DNA from: Lucinisca nassula
Lineage: Eukaryota; Mollusca; Bivalvia; Lucinida; Lucinidae
Direction: 5' to 3'
Length of the DNA stretch: 64,000 bases
Assembly: GCA_963580285.1 (NCBI GenBank)
Contig: OY757023.1
Coordinates: 89,739,108-89,803,107, forward strand
Positions 1 to 9,599 of this stretch are shown here, in pieces (position 1 is the stretch's first letter; every line of letters starts with the position of its first letter). The translations under genes were made by a program, and so were the position numbers. The notes below the pieces were generated by a model. It had not been told where the DNA came from. It was given only the letters and a program-made list of their open reading frames with translations, and made no database searches.

Positions 1-144
1 CCCCCCCTCCCCCAAAGTACATAGATCAGAGGCATAACTTCATCAAATACACCCAGTTAGACCTAAATTAGCACAATATCATCACATTTGTTACAGTATC
101 TATGGCAAAATACATGCCATGAACATATATTTTATAAAAAGTAG
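1..144. other. Unassigned flank of the first Naiad copy
   Basis: C-rich start followed by AT-rich sequence. I see no gene or recognisable element. Confidence 0.3.
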
Positions 145-2729
145 AAGTAAAACAAAGATCAGGACGATACAATTAACTTACTCCACCCATCAAAGACACC
201 AAAGGGAAAGAAACACAAACATGAAGCGACGAGACCATAATGGAAACCTAAACAAAGGAAGGCCATAAGAACAGTTACTTTCCCACAAAACGGCAAAATC
301 GTCATCCAAGATAAAAAGACACAAGAAATACACACAGTGAGTAACAAACAACAACATAAATAAACCGCCACAGAAGAACCGCCTTGGAACGGTCAGTGGA
401 AAGAATTCCAGGGGGGGGGGGGCTCAAATCGAATTTACATGGCCATAATCCTCGCCCTTACCTCTGTTGCGGTATACACTAAGTTTGTTTAGCCCGCATT
501 AAGGCTTCCTAACTCATCAAGGGTAACATCTCCGAGAACATACAAATCAAAAAACTACAGAGATGAAACAAGGTTGATGACTCGACAGCATACAACAACA
601 GAATTGCTGGAGCACAAGAAAACCAACAGTTAGACTCCGAGGGGCCCGACCAAAGACGGAGCATCAGGCGCCAACTAACATAAGGAAAACTAAAATAAAA
701 TAAAATTCCATTTATGCTTTTACGCTGGAAACGTACTATAATCTTAAGCCCGACCCCCGGTGTGCAATCAAAGAGGGAAGCAAAGTTGCCAACCGTCATT
801 TGGTTAACCACCATGCATGCAGTCTGTTTTACAACATTTATGTTGTTTGTTTGATTTGTTTGATTTGAGGTTTAACGTCCCCGTCAACACTGTAAAGGTC
901 ATTTTGGAGACGTTGCTTCCAATTTTGTGGGACTTTTACCCGACATTGAGATGAAATTACATCTCAAGCCCTGTCACCCAATGAAACCAATAGGGTTTAT
1001 TAGCATGGACGGTCCGCCTCGCACCGCGGTTCCTGGACAGGCTTAGATCCTCTAAGCGGTTTACCAGTACTGGTGTGCGGGCCGGATTCAGCTCTGCGTG
1101 GAAGCATCATGCAGCCCATATATTTCTTCAAGCCCCTATGGGTGGGGGCGGACATTTATGTTGTACCCAATCTTCATATATCGGCGAACGATTTTACGAA
1201 ATTGGGTACAAAAGTCATTACAAACATGTATTTTTCTAAATTTATATACTAAGTCACCATAGAATTCGGGTTCCGATAGGCTATGTTGCAGAAGTGTTTT
1301 AAGTCCAACATTGAATTTTGAAACCAAATCAGAATCACGTCTATAAAACTTAGAAAAGGCTTTACGTAGTTCATGATGCCGATACCTTTGATTAAGAAGT
1401 TTAGCTGTTAATAATTTATTACGAGTGTTGAAGTAGAATACATGACTAGACACTCTAACGAATCAAATTAACTGCGAAATATAAACCCCGTACGTTGTCG
1501 CACGAGGAACATCACCGTCCAAAAAAGGAAAATTTACAATCTCGAAATAAAAATCATCACGTTTATCATTAATTTTGCAAGAAACAAATCCATCTACAAT
1601 AGATATATGTAAATCCAAAAAGGGGGCCTCGGTATCAGAGGAATTTGCCTTGTTTAACTGAAGTACTAGGGGATAAATCTGACTGATCAAACCATCAAAG
1701 TAAGTATTGTCAATATTTAATAAATCATCTAAATATCTAGAAGTAGAACTAAAAGCTTCAATAATTCTAGATTGGTTATTAATGGAAAGCGACAACATGG
1801 AGTCTCTTTCATAACAATACAAGAACAGATCAGCCACAAGAGGTGCGCAATTCGTACCCATCGGAATTCCTTCAATTTGGCTTAAATACCTTAGTACCGA
1901 ATCTAATGTAAATATTGTCATCTAGAAAGGTGAGGGCATCACACACTTTCTGACATGACCAAAGTGTATAATTCTTATGCTCTTTAGAAGTGAAAAATGC
2001 ATTTCTGACATTACATGCAAGATAAAGAGAATCTTCTCTGTGAAAAGCCCATTCAATTAAATCATTAAGCTTTTCTTTTATAAGATTATGAGAAAGTGTA
2101 ATGTAAAGAGTGAAAAAATCGTAAGTAGACAGACTTGAAGCACGAAAACGTCTGGATTTCAAATTTATTTAAAACCTCATTCCATTTTTTATAGACCAAA
2201 ACAGATTTCTTCCTGATCTTTCAAGGACTTTATCACAATATTTAATCACATGCGTTTTAATAGCAGTAAGACAGGAAATTAATAATTTAGAAAGTTCAGT
2301 GGTAGTGCAAGAGCTAGAATTTGCAATAAACCGTGCTTTGAAAGGTCTTTTATGAAGTTTTGGTAACCAATATAGCGTAGGGACGTTGTCTTGGCCTTCT
2401 GTAAAACACGCATCAAACTTGGTAGCTGAATGACAAATATGTTCATTCACTATAGCTCTCTCTTCAGCTAAAGGCTGAAGTTCATAGGCCTTTGTACCAC
2501 CAAACTCCTGCTTAAGCGTGTTAACATAGTGGAGCCGTCACACAACGACGACGATGTAAGCGGACTTGTCTGCAGGGGCCAAAACAAACTTCTTATGAAA
2601 TTCTTGAATACCTAGTTTAAGATGATGTAAAGACGTCTTAGGCTTAGGAGGTAATAAGTTAGTATTATGAGAATAGAAAGAAATGCGTATATTCACTAGA
2701 TTTAAAATGCTAAGTTTCCAGTCCTTTCA
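145..2729 (-). mobile_element. 5'-truncated Naiad-type Penelope-like element (copy 1), split by S1
   Basis: Minus-strand copy of the element at 27580-31683. From 2729 downward it reads the linker-to-RT region (HKKFVLAPADK), a TGA at complement 2538-2540, then RT segments: PTLYWLPKLHKRPFKARF (B-like motif), GIPMGTNCAPLVADLFLYCY and YLDDLLNIDN (catalytic Asp pair). The C-terminal thumb (NTRNKLLTAKLLNQ) and the 3' UTR follow, ending near 145. The N-terminal GIY-YIG domain is missing by truncation. Frameshifts lie near 2165 and 1925. A second TGA near complement 1470 replaces an Arg codon (CGA in copy 2), so that one is ordinary decay. An S1 retroposon at 847-1151 interrupts the 3' end. Confidence 0.85.
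847..1151 (-). mobile_element. S1 retroposon inside Naiad copy 1
   Basis: Member of a ~290-bp family called S1 here. In sense it runs from CCCCCGCCC near the 5' end to a CAAA-rich 3' tail; this copy is antisense. It is flanked by a perfect 13-bp duplication ACATTTATGTTGT at 834-846 and 1152-1164, which marks target-primed retroposition. Removing it and one duplicate restores the reading frame of the Naiad C-terminus. I see no tRNA-like A/B boxes, so the head is of unknown origin. Confidence 0.88.
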
Positions 2730-3712
2730 AAAGAGAATTGGACAGAACCTACAAATGTGTGAAAATAGTATGTAATGACTGAAAACAGGACAGCTATAGG
2801 GAGCTTTCCACTAAATGTTTTCCATAGGCGACAATAGTAACCTTTTACCTGCTCCCATAAAAACTATACATACAAAACTTTTCAAACCTTACTTGTTTAT
2901 AGAGCCATCCTAGCCCAACAAGTTAATGAGAAAAATTCCACATGTTGAACTTCTCTTTTTCAAGTTACAGTCAACCATGTTTGTTTACCTGCTAGAAAGG
3001 AGTAAATACAAGCCAACACTTTAAAAGGAGGGGCGACCATATAAAATCAGCAAAAAAATTTTGAGCTTGTAGATATATTTATAAAACATGTATCATTTTA
3101 GTCCCTTATACCTATCATTTCTCACATTGAAATAAAACATGGGATATATATCCAATGGAAGCAAGTTTGGTACTTAGAACGCAATTTTGTCACTTTCTAT
3201 GCAATGAAAACCAAATACATGTAACCACGCAAAACAAAGAAATATTTTAATTTATTTTAAAAACAAAACAAAGCAAAAAAAACTTATTCCAATGCAAATG
3301 GCTGATGATACTCTTCTATGGAGACATTGCTCTTAAAGCATTCATTCCGAGGCTTAAACATTCAAGGGAATCATTTAAAATGCACGACACGCTCCGTGGA
3401 TGACTGCTTGTTATCGTGCAGGAATTTATGGATATATGACGGTTTAAAAATGAGATAACGAGTGAAATTTCGATGGGTCGAACATCGATACCTCGTTTAC
3501 CATGGCTGATTCGAACACATTCTTGAGTCTCCAGAAAATACTTTCTATAAGGCCTGATAAAACATAGTTAGGTATAACTTAGAAACAATGTCATTGTGAA
3601 AAGGTATGTTGTGTGTACTCCTGACATAACCCTATGAATAACCCTCAGTGGCTCGAACTACCCCTGTCTCGAACATGCCTCCTGATTTAACCCTATGAAT
3701 AACCCTCATATG
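2730..3712. other. Intergenic, AT-rich, no gene seen
   Basis: No coding signal or recognised repeat. A short direct repeat (CTATGAATAACCCTCA) occurs at about 3632 and 3694. Confidence 0.4.
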
Positions 3713-4103
3713 GTGTGAAATTAGGTTAATAGAGTTCACCAGTCTCAGGTCATTTTGTTCGAACTATAACCAATCTTGACTTGATATATATAATGCTCAT
3801 TTAATTCACGAACTGCATGACAAACTTTGTAGATCCTTATCTTCAGAAGCCTTCTTTTATGGATCTACACTGAGGCAGGTGTGTCGTTTTCAGCAGGATA
3901 AGGGTTAATTGTATGCACCTATCAATATTTTATCAGCCTCGATAGCGCAGTGGTTAACCCGTTTGATTTATGATCGAGAGGTTGTGCGCTCGAATCCGGC
4001 CACCGGTATCGGTGTGTCCTGCCCAACTCCACCCAGGTGTAAATGGGTATAGTTCGAACAAATTTACCTCAGACTGGTGAACTCTATAAACATAATTTCA
4101 CAC
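3713..4103. repeat. Inverted repeat with ~58-bp arms enclosing a SINE3 head
   Basis: The left arm (about 3713-3777: GGTGTGAAATTAGGTTAATA ... GTTCGAACTATA) is the complement of 4045-4103 (TATAGTTCGAACAAATTTAC ... ATAATTTCACACC). The spacer includes the tRNA-like head of SINE3. The arms look like ends of a small fold-back element; no duplication is clear. Confidence 0.65.
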
Positions 4104-4440
4104 CCGACTGAATGCATGTATTTATCTTCGCTGTCTCCCGAAAATGGCGATATTGTTATTCAATACACAGAGGTCGGTAAATGGGTCGCAATTCACGGGA
4201 TGCCGAAAATTCACGAGAAGTTTACGAAAGCCGACGTATTAGACGATAACACTGGCTAATTTATTCCTTGCATAAAGGTCAGTCTCAGGTCAATTGAACG
4301 ACCTATAGCAGTGGTGTAAAAGCCACTGTATATCTCTCTCGCGCGCGTGAAAACACCCGGAATGAGTGTTCGAGAGCGATTCAATAAGTTTGAAGCTTTC
4401 ATCGCAATCGAACTAAAATAAATTAGTATAAACTAATATT
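3935..4440 (+). mobile_element. tRNA-derived SINE3, interrupted
   Basis: Head at 3935-4045 with a box A-like GATAGCGCAGTGG and box B-like GCTCGAATCC, ending in a conserved CCACCCAGGTGTAAATGGGT. The downstream part resumes at about 4303 (CTCTCTCGCGCGCGTGAAAA) with the tail GAAGCTTTCATCGCAATCGA to about 4440. The same head-body-tail order is seen at 48260-48745. The segment between belongs to the fold-back and unrelated sequence. Confidence 0.75.
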
Positions 4441-4515
4441 TTGATGGCGGTTTTTACCCGTATTATAGATGCCATAAATAGGTATCCAGGTGGTCAAAAA
4501 GAAGAAAAAAAATAT

Positions 4516-4914
4516 CCAAGCAGGCACATGAATTAATTGTGACGTCACATCAACGTAGGTTCAACGTCATGACGTTTATGCAACGTCGGTCAACGTCAAT
4601 GCAACGTCATGATTTGACGTTGCTTGGTTTGTTTGTTGTTTGTATATGTCATTTTGGAGACGTTGCTTCCAATTTTGTGAGACTTTTACACGACATTGAG
4701 ATGAAATGACATCTCACGCTTTATCGCCCAATGAAACCAATAGGGTTTATAAGCATGGGCAAGCTTAGATCCTCTAAGCGGTTTAACAGTACTCGTGTGC
4801 GGTCGGTTTCGGCTCTGCGTGCAAGCATCATGCAACCCAAGTATTTCTTTAAGCCCCGATGGGCGGGGCGATTTGATGTTGCCCTAGCGGCATGTGCCTG
4901 CTGGGATGCGGGTA
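4516..4914. mobile_element. Family D palindromic MITE (AGCAGGCAC ... GTGCCTGCT) split by S1
   Basis: The ends are inverted repeats of AGCAGGCACATG. The body is built from repeated AACGTCA/TGACGTT steps. The right end resumes after the S1 insertion with GTTGCCCTAGCGGCATGTGC. Better-preserved copies lie at 6643-6762, 17880-17988 and 57120-57248. Confidence 0.8.
4624..4869 (-). mobile_element. S1 retroposon nested in family D MITE
   Basis: Antisense S1 copy with a 13-bp duplication GATTTGACGTTGC (4611-4623) / GATTTGATGTTGC (4870-4882), one mismatch. It is younger than the MITE it splits. Confidence 0.85.
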
Positions 4915-4926
4915 TTTTCTTTATAT

Positions 4927-5143
4927 CATCACGAAAACACGCCTATATAATTTTAAACCCCCTTAAACCCCACTTTTATATAGTAAACTGGGGTTTACAG
5001 CGATGTATATTATTTTCTCGTTTCCGCTGAAAAGCACATGGGTTGTAGGTACTCCTTAGAACCGTCTCGGCGAGGCGATTCTTAGGAGTAACTGCAATCT
5101 ATGTTTTGAACAGAAATGTGAAAAATATCAGAATTGAAATTTG
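4927..5143. mobile_element. Family C MITE, decayed
   Basis: Starts CACGAAAACACGCCTATATA. The central hairpin is degraded (TACTCCTTAGAACCGTCTCG and partner). The distal TIR is missing or altered. Family C is described more fully at 45988-46253. Confidence 0.75.
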
Positions 5144-5252
5144 AATATGGCTTTCTTGTCTTGTCTTTTTTATTTATCTATTTATTTTTTTTTGTCTTGA
5201 ATCATAAGAATCCATAGCGTCTAAAAATGTCTCAGGATATACCTCTGTTAGC

Positions 5253-5340
5253 AGGCACTCAACTTTGAACTACCATTGAAACGTTGCAAACGTTGTTTTA
5301 ACGTTAGTTCAACGTTAAGTGAACGTTTTGTGCCTACCGG
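5253..5340. mobile_element. Family D-related MITE
   Basis: Runs from AGCAGGCACTCAACTTTGAA to GAACGTTTTGTGCCTACC. It is built from AACGTT steps and inverted GCAGGCAC ends and is a diverged relative of family D. Confidence 0.6.
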
Positions 5341-5370
5341 GTAGCGACTCTAGCTATTTGTCTGATAATC

Positions 5371-5659
5371 GCCCCCGCCCATCGGGGCTTGGAGAAATAA
5401 ACTGGGCTGCATGGTGCTTCCACGCAGGGCTGAATCTGACCACACACGAATACTGGTAAATCACTTAGAAGGACTAAGCCTGCCCAGGCAAAGCGGCGTG
5501 AGTTAGATCGTCCAATGCATATAAGCCTTCTAGTTTCATTGGGTGGCAGGGCTTGAGATGTCATTTCATCTCAATGTCGGGTAAAAGTCCCACAAAATTG
5601 GAAACAGCGTCTCCAAAATAATATGAATAGTGTTGACGGAGACGTTAAACAAATAAACC
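5371..5659 (+). mobile_element. S1 retroposon, sense
   Basis: Near full length, from GCCCCCGCCCATCGGGGCTT to GACGTTAAACAAATAAACC. No clear target duplication remains. Confidence 0.8.
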
Positions 5660-6297
5660 AACTGGTCGTTTTTTGTTGTTGTTGTTGTTTAATATACATA
5701 TATATATTTCCCCTTCTAGTCTTTGACAAGTCTACTGACGGATTCTGTATTAGACATTGGTTAATGGTCCATTTATTTAGCCAAGGCTCAACGTTTGAAG
5801 TACACACAGTTCTTAATGGTGCTTCCGGATCAAGGCTCATTCAACTCACTATAACAACGGGGAAACCGGGTGCCAGTTTGACCTGTGCGGACTGATCGGG
5901 GCGTTCGCCCGTTAAATGCGAGTGTGGATCTATAATTAGCTTTTTTCTTGGAATTCCATCGGAATTCACAGTTTCTTTTGTAATGGTTGAGAAGGTTTAG
6001 AGGATTCTGTGTCACAGAGGTTCAAAACGGTAAGATTATGCGATCTTCTTTTCTTTTCTCTTTTTTTTTTTCAGCAAATAATATTACTGCATAGAGATCT
6101 ACTTCTTTACACCTTTCGCGAGTGTGTAATATATAGGTTATTGATTTCACCGCCCAGTTGCGAGTAAACGTCGGGCCAACAGCGATACAATGTCCCGATG
6201 TAGGCTCGCTGTTTTAAAATTGAGGGCTGGATGGGGGTGGGTGGTGAGTAGTAAAAATCATATACATGATGCAAAACAGTATTTACAGTATTTATCT
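5660..6297. other. Intergenic, nothing recognised
   Basis: AT-rich with short homopolymers; no gene or named repeat seen. Confidence 0.4.
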
Positions 6298-6339
6298 TAT
6301 TGGGACGGCCATCTTATCTGGGTCTACACTGTTTGCATA
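6298..6339. repeat. Half-copy of family B palindrome
   Basis: Contains CTTATCTGGGTCTACACTGT, the right half of the family B hairpin; the left half is absent. Confidence 0.6.
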
Positions 6340-6462
6340 GGAACCTTAAGGCCGCCGGTTGAAAGAGTAAAGATAGCCCGCGGAAATAGAAAACAATAAT
6401 AGTGTTTTGTACATGTACAAAACTTGAAAAAAATTGGCGTGTAGTATTTATTATAATTTTTT

Positions 6463-6625
6463 TTAGGTTTTCGTTTTACGGTCCTTTCTCGTTAAGCCGG
6501 AGGTGGGGGGCGCGAAAACCGGAGTGCCCGGAGAAAAACCACCGTCCCTCCGTGGCAGAACTTGGCGGCTCACATGTGACCCGAGCGAGACTCGACCCAC
6601 GGCAGAAACAGAGTTCCTATAAACT
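6463..6625 (-). mobile_element. Meta-type SINE (SINE1), partial
   Basis: The complement carries the conserved body with CTCCGG..CACTCCGGTTTTCG and part of a tRNA-like head. The body resembles the core shared by MetaSINEs of molluscs (from memory). The full copy at 41597-41843 shows the whole structure. Confidence 0.7.
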
Positions 6626-6642
6626 ACTACAAATTTTCACCC

Positions 6643-6762
6643 AGCAGGCACATAACGTAAGCGTCATGACTTATATGCAACGTCATATCTACGTCGGTGC
6701 AACGTCGTGAGGTTGCACCGACGTTGATTTGACGTTGCCCTAGCGACGTGTGCCTGCTGGAA
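6643..6762. mobile_element. Family D palindromic MITE
   Basis: The ends CCAGCAGGCACATAACGT and CGACGTGTGCCTGCTGG are inverted. The body alternates GCAACGTC and GACGTTG, so the whole unit can fold on itself. No transposase. Confidence 0.85.
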
Positions 6763-6982
6763 CCAATTTTTCATTGGAATGCTCTACCCCGCCAAATAGT
6801 CATGCTCCCCACCCTAGATCGATCGATCGATCGATCTTTAAAATACCCATTCGTCTATTAAAATCTTGTACATGTTTCCATAACAACTACCCTGTGATCG
6901 ATCTGTTTACATCTACATATGTACTTCGATTGTTCGAATTCTTTTCTTTTCCGGTGTATTTCATGCCAAACACATCCATATG

Positions 6983-7250
6983 GGCTGCACGATGCTTCCA
7001 CGCAGAGCTCAATTCGGCCCACACACTAGTACTGGTAAACCGCTATGAGGCTCTAAGCATGTCCAGGAACCGCGGTGCGAGGCAGACCGTCCATGCTAAT
7101 AAACCCTATTGGTGTCATTGGGCGACAGGGCTTGAGATGTCATTTCATCTCAATGTCGGGTAAACGTCCCGCAAAATTGGAAGCACCGTCTCCAAAATGA
7201 CCTTTACAGTGTTGACGGGGACGTTAAACCTCAAATCAAACAAACAAACC
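6983..7250 (+). mobile_element. S1 retroposon, 5'-truncated
   Basis: Begins inside the element at GGCTGCACGATGCTTCCACG and ends with the CAAACAAAC tail. It is flanked by an 8-bp repeat TCCATATG (6975-6982, 7251-7258). The 5' truncation with duplication is typical of LINE-driven retroposition. Confidence 0.8.
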
Positions 7251-7257
7251 TCCATAT

Positions 7258-7615
7258 GTGTGTCACAGGGGTGGAAAAACATATGGCTCGACCGGGACTC
7301 GAACCCAGCGCCTTTTGCATACCGTGTGCACACGCTACCGACTGAGCTACCGTGCGACACGGTCGACTAATGAGATTCGTCCTGAAGGTCTTTCTCCTGA
7401 CCCGTCAGGTATCGAACCAGCGACCTGACCACAAGTAAGACGCGGATCCGGCGAGTCTTATTTTTCATACTCTTACATGCCCTCAGTCGGGGTGCTGGAC
7501 CCCCACACTGGCCACCAATCCCGAGACTCAATCCCGAGGCCATTGGCCTCTCGCATAATGCGCGAACACTCTACCGACTGAGCTACCGAGTGACACGGTC
7601 GACCTGTTACATGTG
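7258..7615 (-). mobile_element. Two tandem tRNA-like SINE heads
   Basis: On the complement, two tRNA-like segments carry box A (TAGCTCAGTCGGTAG, at about 7335-7349 and 7577-7591). The inner one has a good box B (GGTTCGAGTCCCGGT). Neither folds as an obviously intact tRNA, and they are joined by a shared GTCGACC-containing segment. Probably a dimeric SINE. Confidence 0.6.
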
Positions 7616-7737
7616 GTAACAAAAATAAAAGTGGCATTTATTTTCTGACAATTTTTGGCAGGCTTGTAAAACGTCTCAAACAAAGATACGTAGTAGAAGC
7701 TCGTAACCGTCTCATGGAGATGGCTCGTTTTGTTTTG

Positions 7738-8028
7738 TTTTTTGTTTGATTTGAGAATTAATGCCCCCGTCAACACTGTAAAGGTCATTTTGGAGACGTT
7801 GCTTCCAATTTTGTGGGACTTTAACCCGACATTGAGATGAAATGACATCTCAAGTCCTGCCGTCCAAAGAAACCAATAGGGTTTATAAGCATGGACTTGC
7901 ATCGCTTTGCCTGGACAGGCTTAGATCCAACAAGCGGTTTACCAGTACTAGTGTGCGGGCCAGATTCAGCTCTGCGTGGAAGCATCATGCAGCCCATATA
8001 TTTCTTCAAGCCCCTATGGGCGGGGGCC
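7738..8028 (-). mobile_element. S1 retroposon, antisense
   Basis: Near full-length S1, from the tail complement TTTGTTTGATTTGAG to CCCTATGGGCGGGGGC. No clear duplication. Confidence 0.8.
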
Positions 8029-8174
8029 GCGGAGATAGAGCGAACACATACCATCCATGTTTTGGAGTAATTGACTCATTGTGTTGGTGTTTAATGACAC
8101 GTCAACCATTGTGGGTGTTTTTGTGTCGTCTCCCAAAGAAAGGGAGAAAAGAGATAGTACATGAGATGAATTGA

Positions 8175-8333
8175 GTGAGTGAGTTTTAGTTTTACGTCCC
8201 ACCAACAGCTAAGGTCATACGGAGACGGGACCTCGGTTTAAAGACTCATCCGAAAGTCTGGAGAAGCCCGGGATCGATCCTGCGACCCCTGGTTTACAAG
8301 GCGAGTAGCGTAACCACTGCACCACGGAGGCTT
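8175..8333 (-). mobile_element. tRNA-derived SINE2
   Basis: The complement starts CCTCCGTGGTGCAGTGGTTA (box A-like), with box B-like GGGATCGATCC-type sequence and the 3' body TCATCCG..TCTTTAAACC..AGCTGTTGGTGGGACGTAAA. Other copies are at 13540-13690, 14156-14320 and 39405-39572. Confidence 0.8.
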
Positions 8334-8451
8334 CTGTACATGAGATGAAACAGAAGGGACAGGGGAGAAAGATGAAAATGAATGAAAGTGTGAAGAAACA
8401 GCTTTTCCCGCTTCCCTTATCTGCTGCAAGGACAACAAACCTTGCCATTCA

Positions 8452-8729
8452 GTACAAAAACACACCTATATAATTTTGACCCCCTTTAACACCACTTTTA
8501 TATAGTAAAACTGAGGTTTGCAGGGTTAAACCCTACTTTTCTTATTTCTACTCTAAGATATATATTGTGGGTACTCGTTAGAGCCGACTCCATAAAGCGG
8601 TTCTAACCAGTGCCCACAATCTATATTTTGAGTTGAAATAAGAAAAATATAACAATTTTTCACCGTAAAAGATTAGTATTTTCGGTGGTGAGGTTTACTA
8701 TGCATTTGCATAGGCGTGTTTTCGTTATG
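8452..8729. mobile_element. Family C MITE, near full length
   Basis: The TIRs are AAAACACACCTATATAATTT and the inverted TGCATAGGCGTGTTTTCG. The centre holds the hairpin GTGGGTACTCGTTAGAGCCG / CGGTTCTAACCAGTGCCCAC. Confidence 0.85.
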
Positions 8730-8894
8730 TATAAGCTAATATCAGTTGGACGTCCGGGTGGCATAAAATTTACGACACCTTCGCCACACCCAACCACAGT
8801 ACATATAAGGAAAATGATGTTTTCTTCCGATAAAGTGACGTATTATGTTTTGGACCTATCTGCTTAAAAGGTCAGATGTTTTTGTTTTGTTGTT

Positions 8895-9000
8895 TTTTTC
8901 TTTCCGAGTACTCCGGTTTTCGCCCAACTCTGGTTGAACGATCGGCTCCAAATAAGTGGAATATTCCTGAGAGGGCCGCAAAACCAACACCAAACCAAAT
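8895..9000 (+). mobile_element. Meta-type SINE 3' fragment
   Basis: Carries CCGAGTACTCCGGTTTTCGC and the tail segment AACGATCGGCTC...GAGAGGGCCGCAAAACC. The tRNA-like head is missing. Confidence 0.65.
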
Positions 9001-9599
9001 ACTGGGAGAAAAGAGTCTGTCCCTTCCGGTGTTCCATACACTGTGACACATTTTTAGTTAATTAAGCCAGCTCATTAAAACCAGAGGCCCATGGGCCACT
9101 ATGCTCACCAGAGCTCAGGGGGCATTTTTAATTAACCACCCGCCCCCCGCCAATGATTCTACAGATAAAAGTTGGACCCAATCAGCCTAGTGGCTTCAGA
9201 GGTCTGATGTCGCTTGAATGTGTTGTTGTAGGACAACAGATGACAATTGACAAGTTCCCATCTGTGGCAACCAATAGGCCTAAAAGAACATTATTAAAGG
9301 AACATTTCTATGAAAGTTTGACAAAATATCTTGAAAGGCATAAATGTCATTTTTCAATTTTCCCATTTATAAGTAAATGAAAACTCTTAACTTGCCATAG
9401 CAAATAAACCAAAGAGCCAAATTTCATAAACCAGAGCTCAGGTGGGCACTGCCCAATGGCAGCCATGTATTTTAACATGATATGATTTTAATCTACTAAT
9501 TATAAAGTCTCCCAAACAGGCCCCATACCCAAATGAGCACTCATGTGGAATCTGTATCTGAAATATTAGGTGTTTTATAAAGTACAGAGGGTGGGGCAT

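Noticed and set aside
145..840. SECIS element in the Naiad 3' UTR
   Set aside because: Several ATGA-containing candidates exist but I could not find one conserved in all three 3' ends with the AA apical loop and GA pairing; it needs a dedicated search.
1463..1480. Second TGA in Naiad copy 1 as another selenocysteine
   Set aside because: Copy 2 has CGA (Arg) at this codon, so this is a CpG transition.
7258..7615. Possible tRNA genes
   Set aside because: Box A and box B matches are present but arms and anticodon loops are not intact, and the sequences sit in repeated SINE bodies. The same applies to the heads at 3935, 13540, 14156, 41597, 48260 and 63203.
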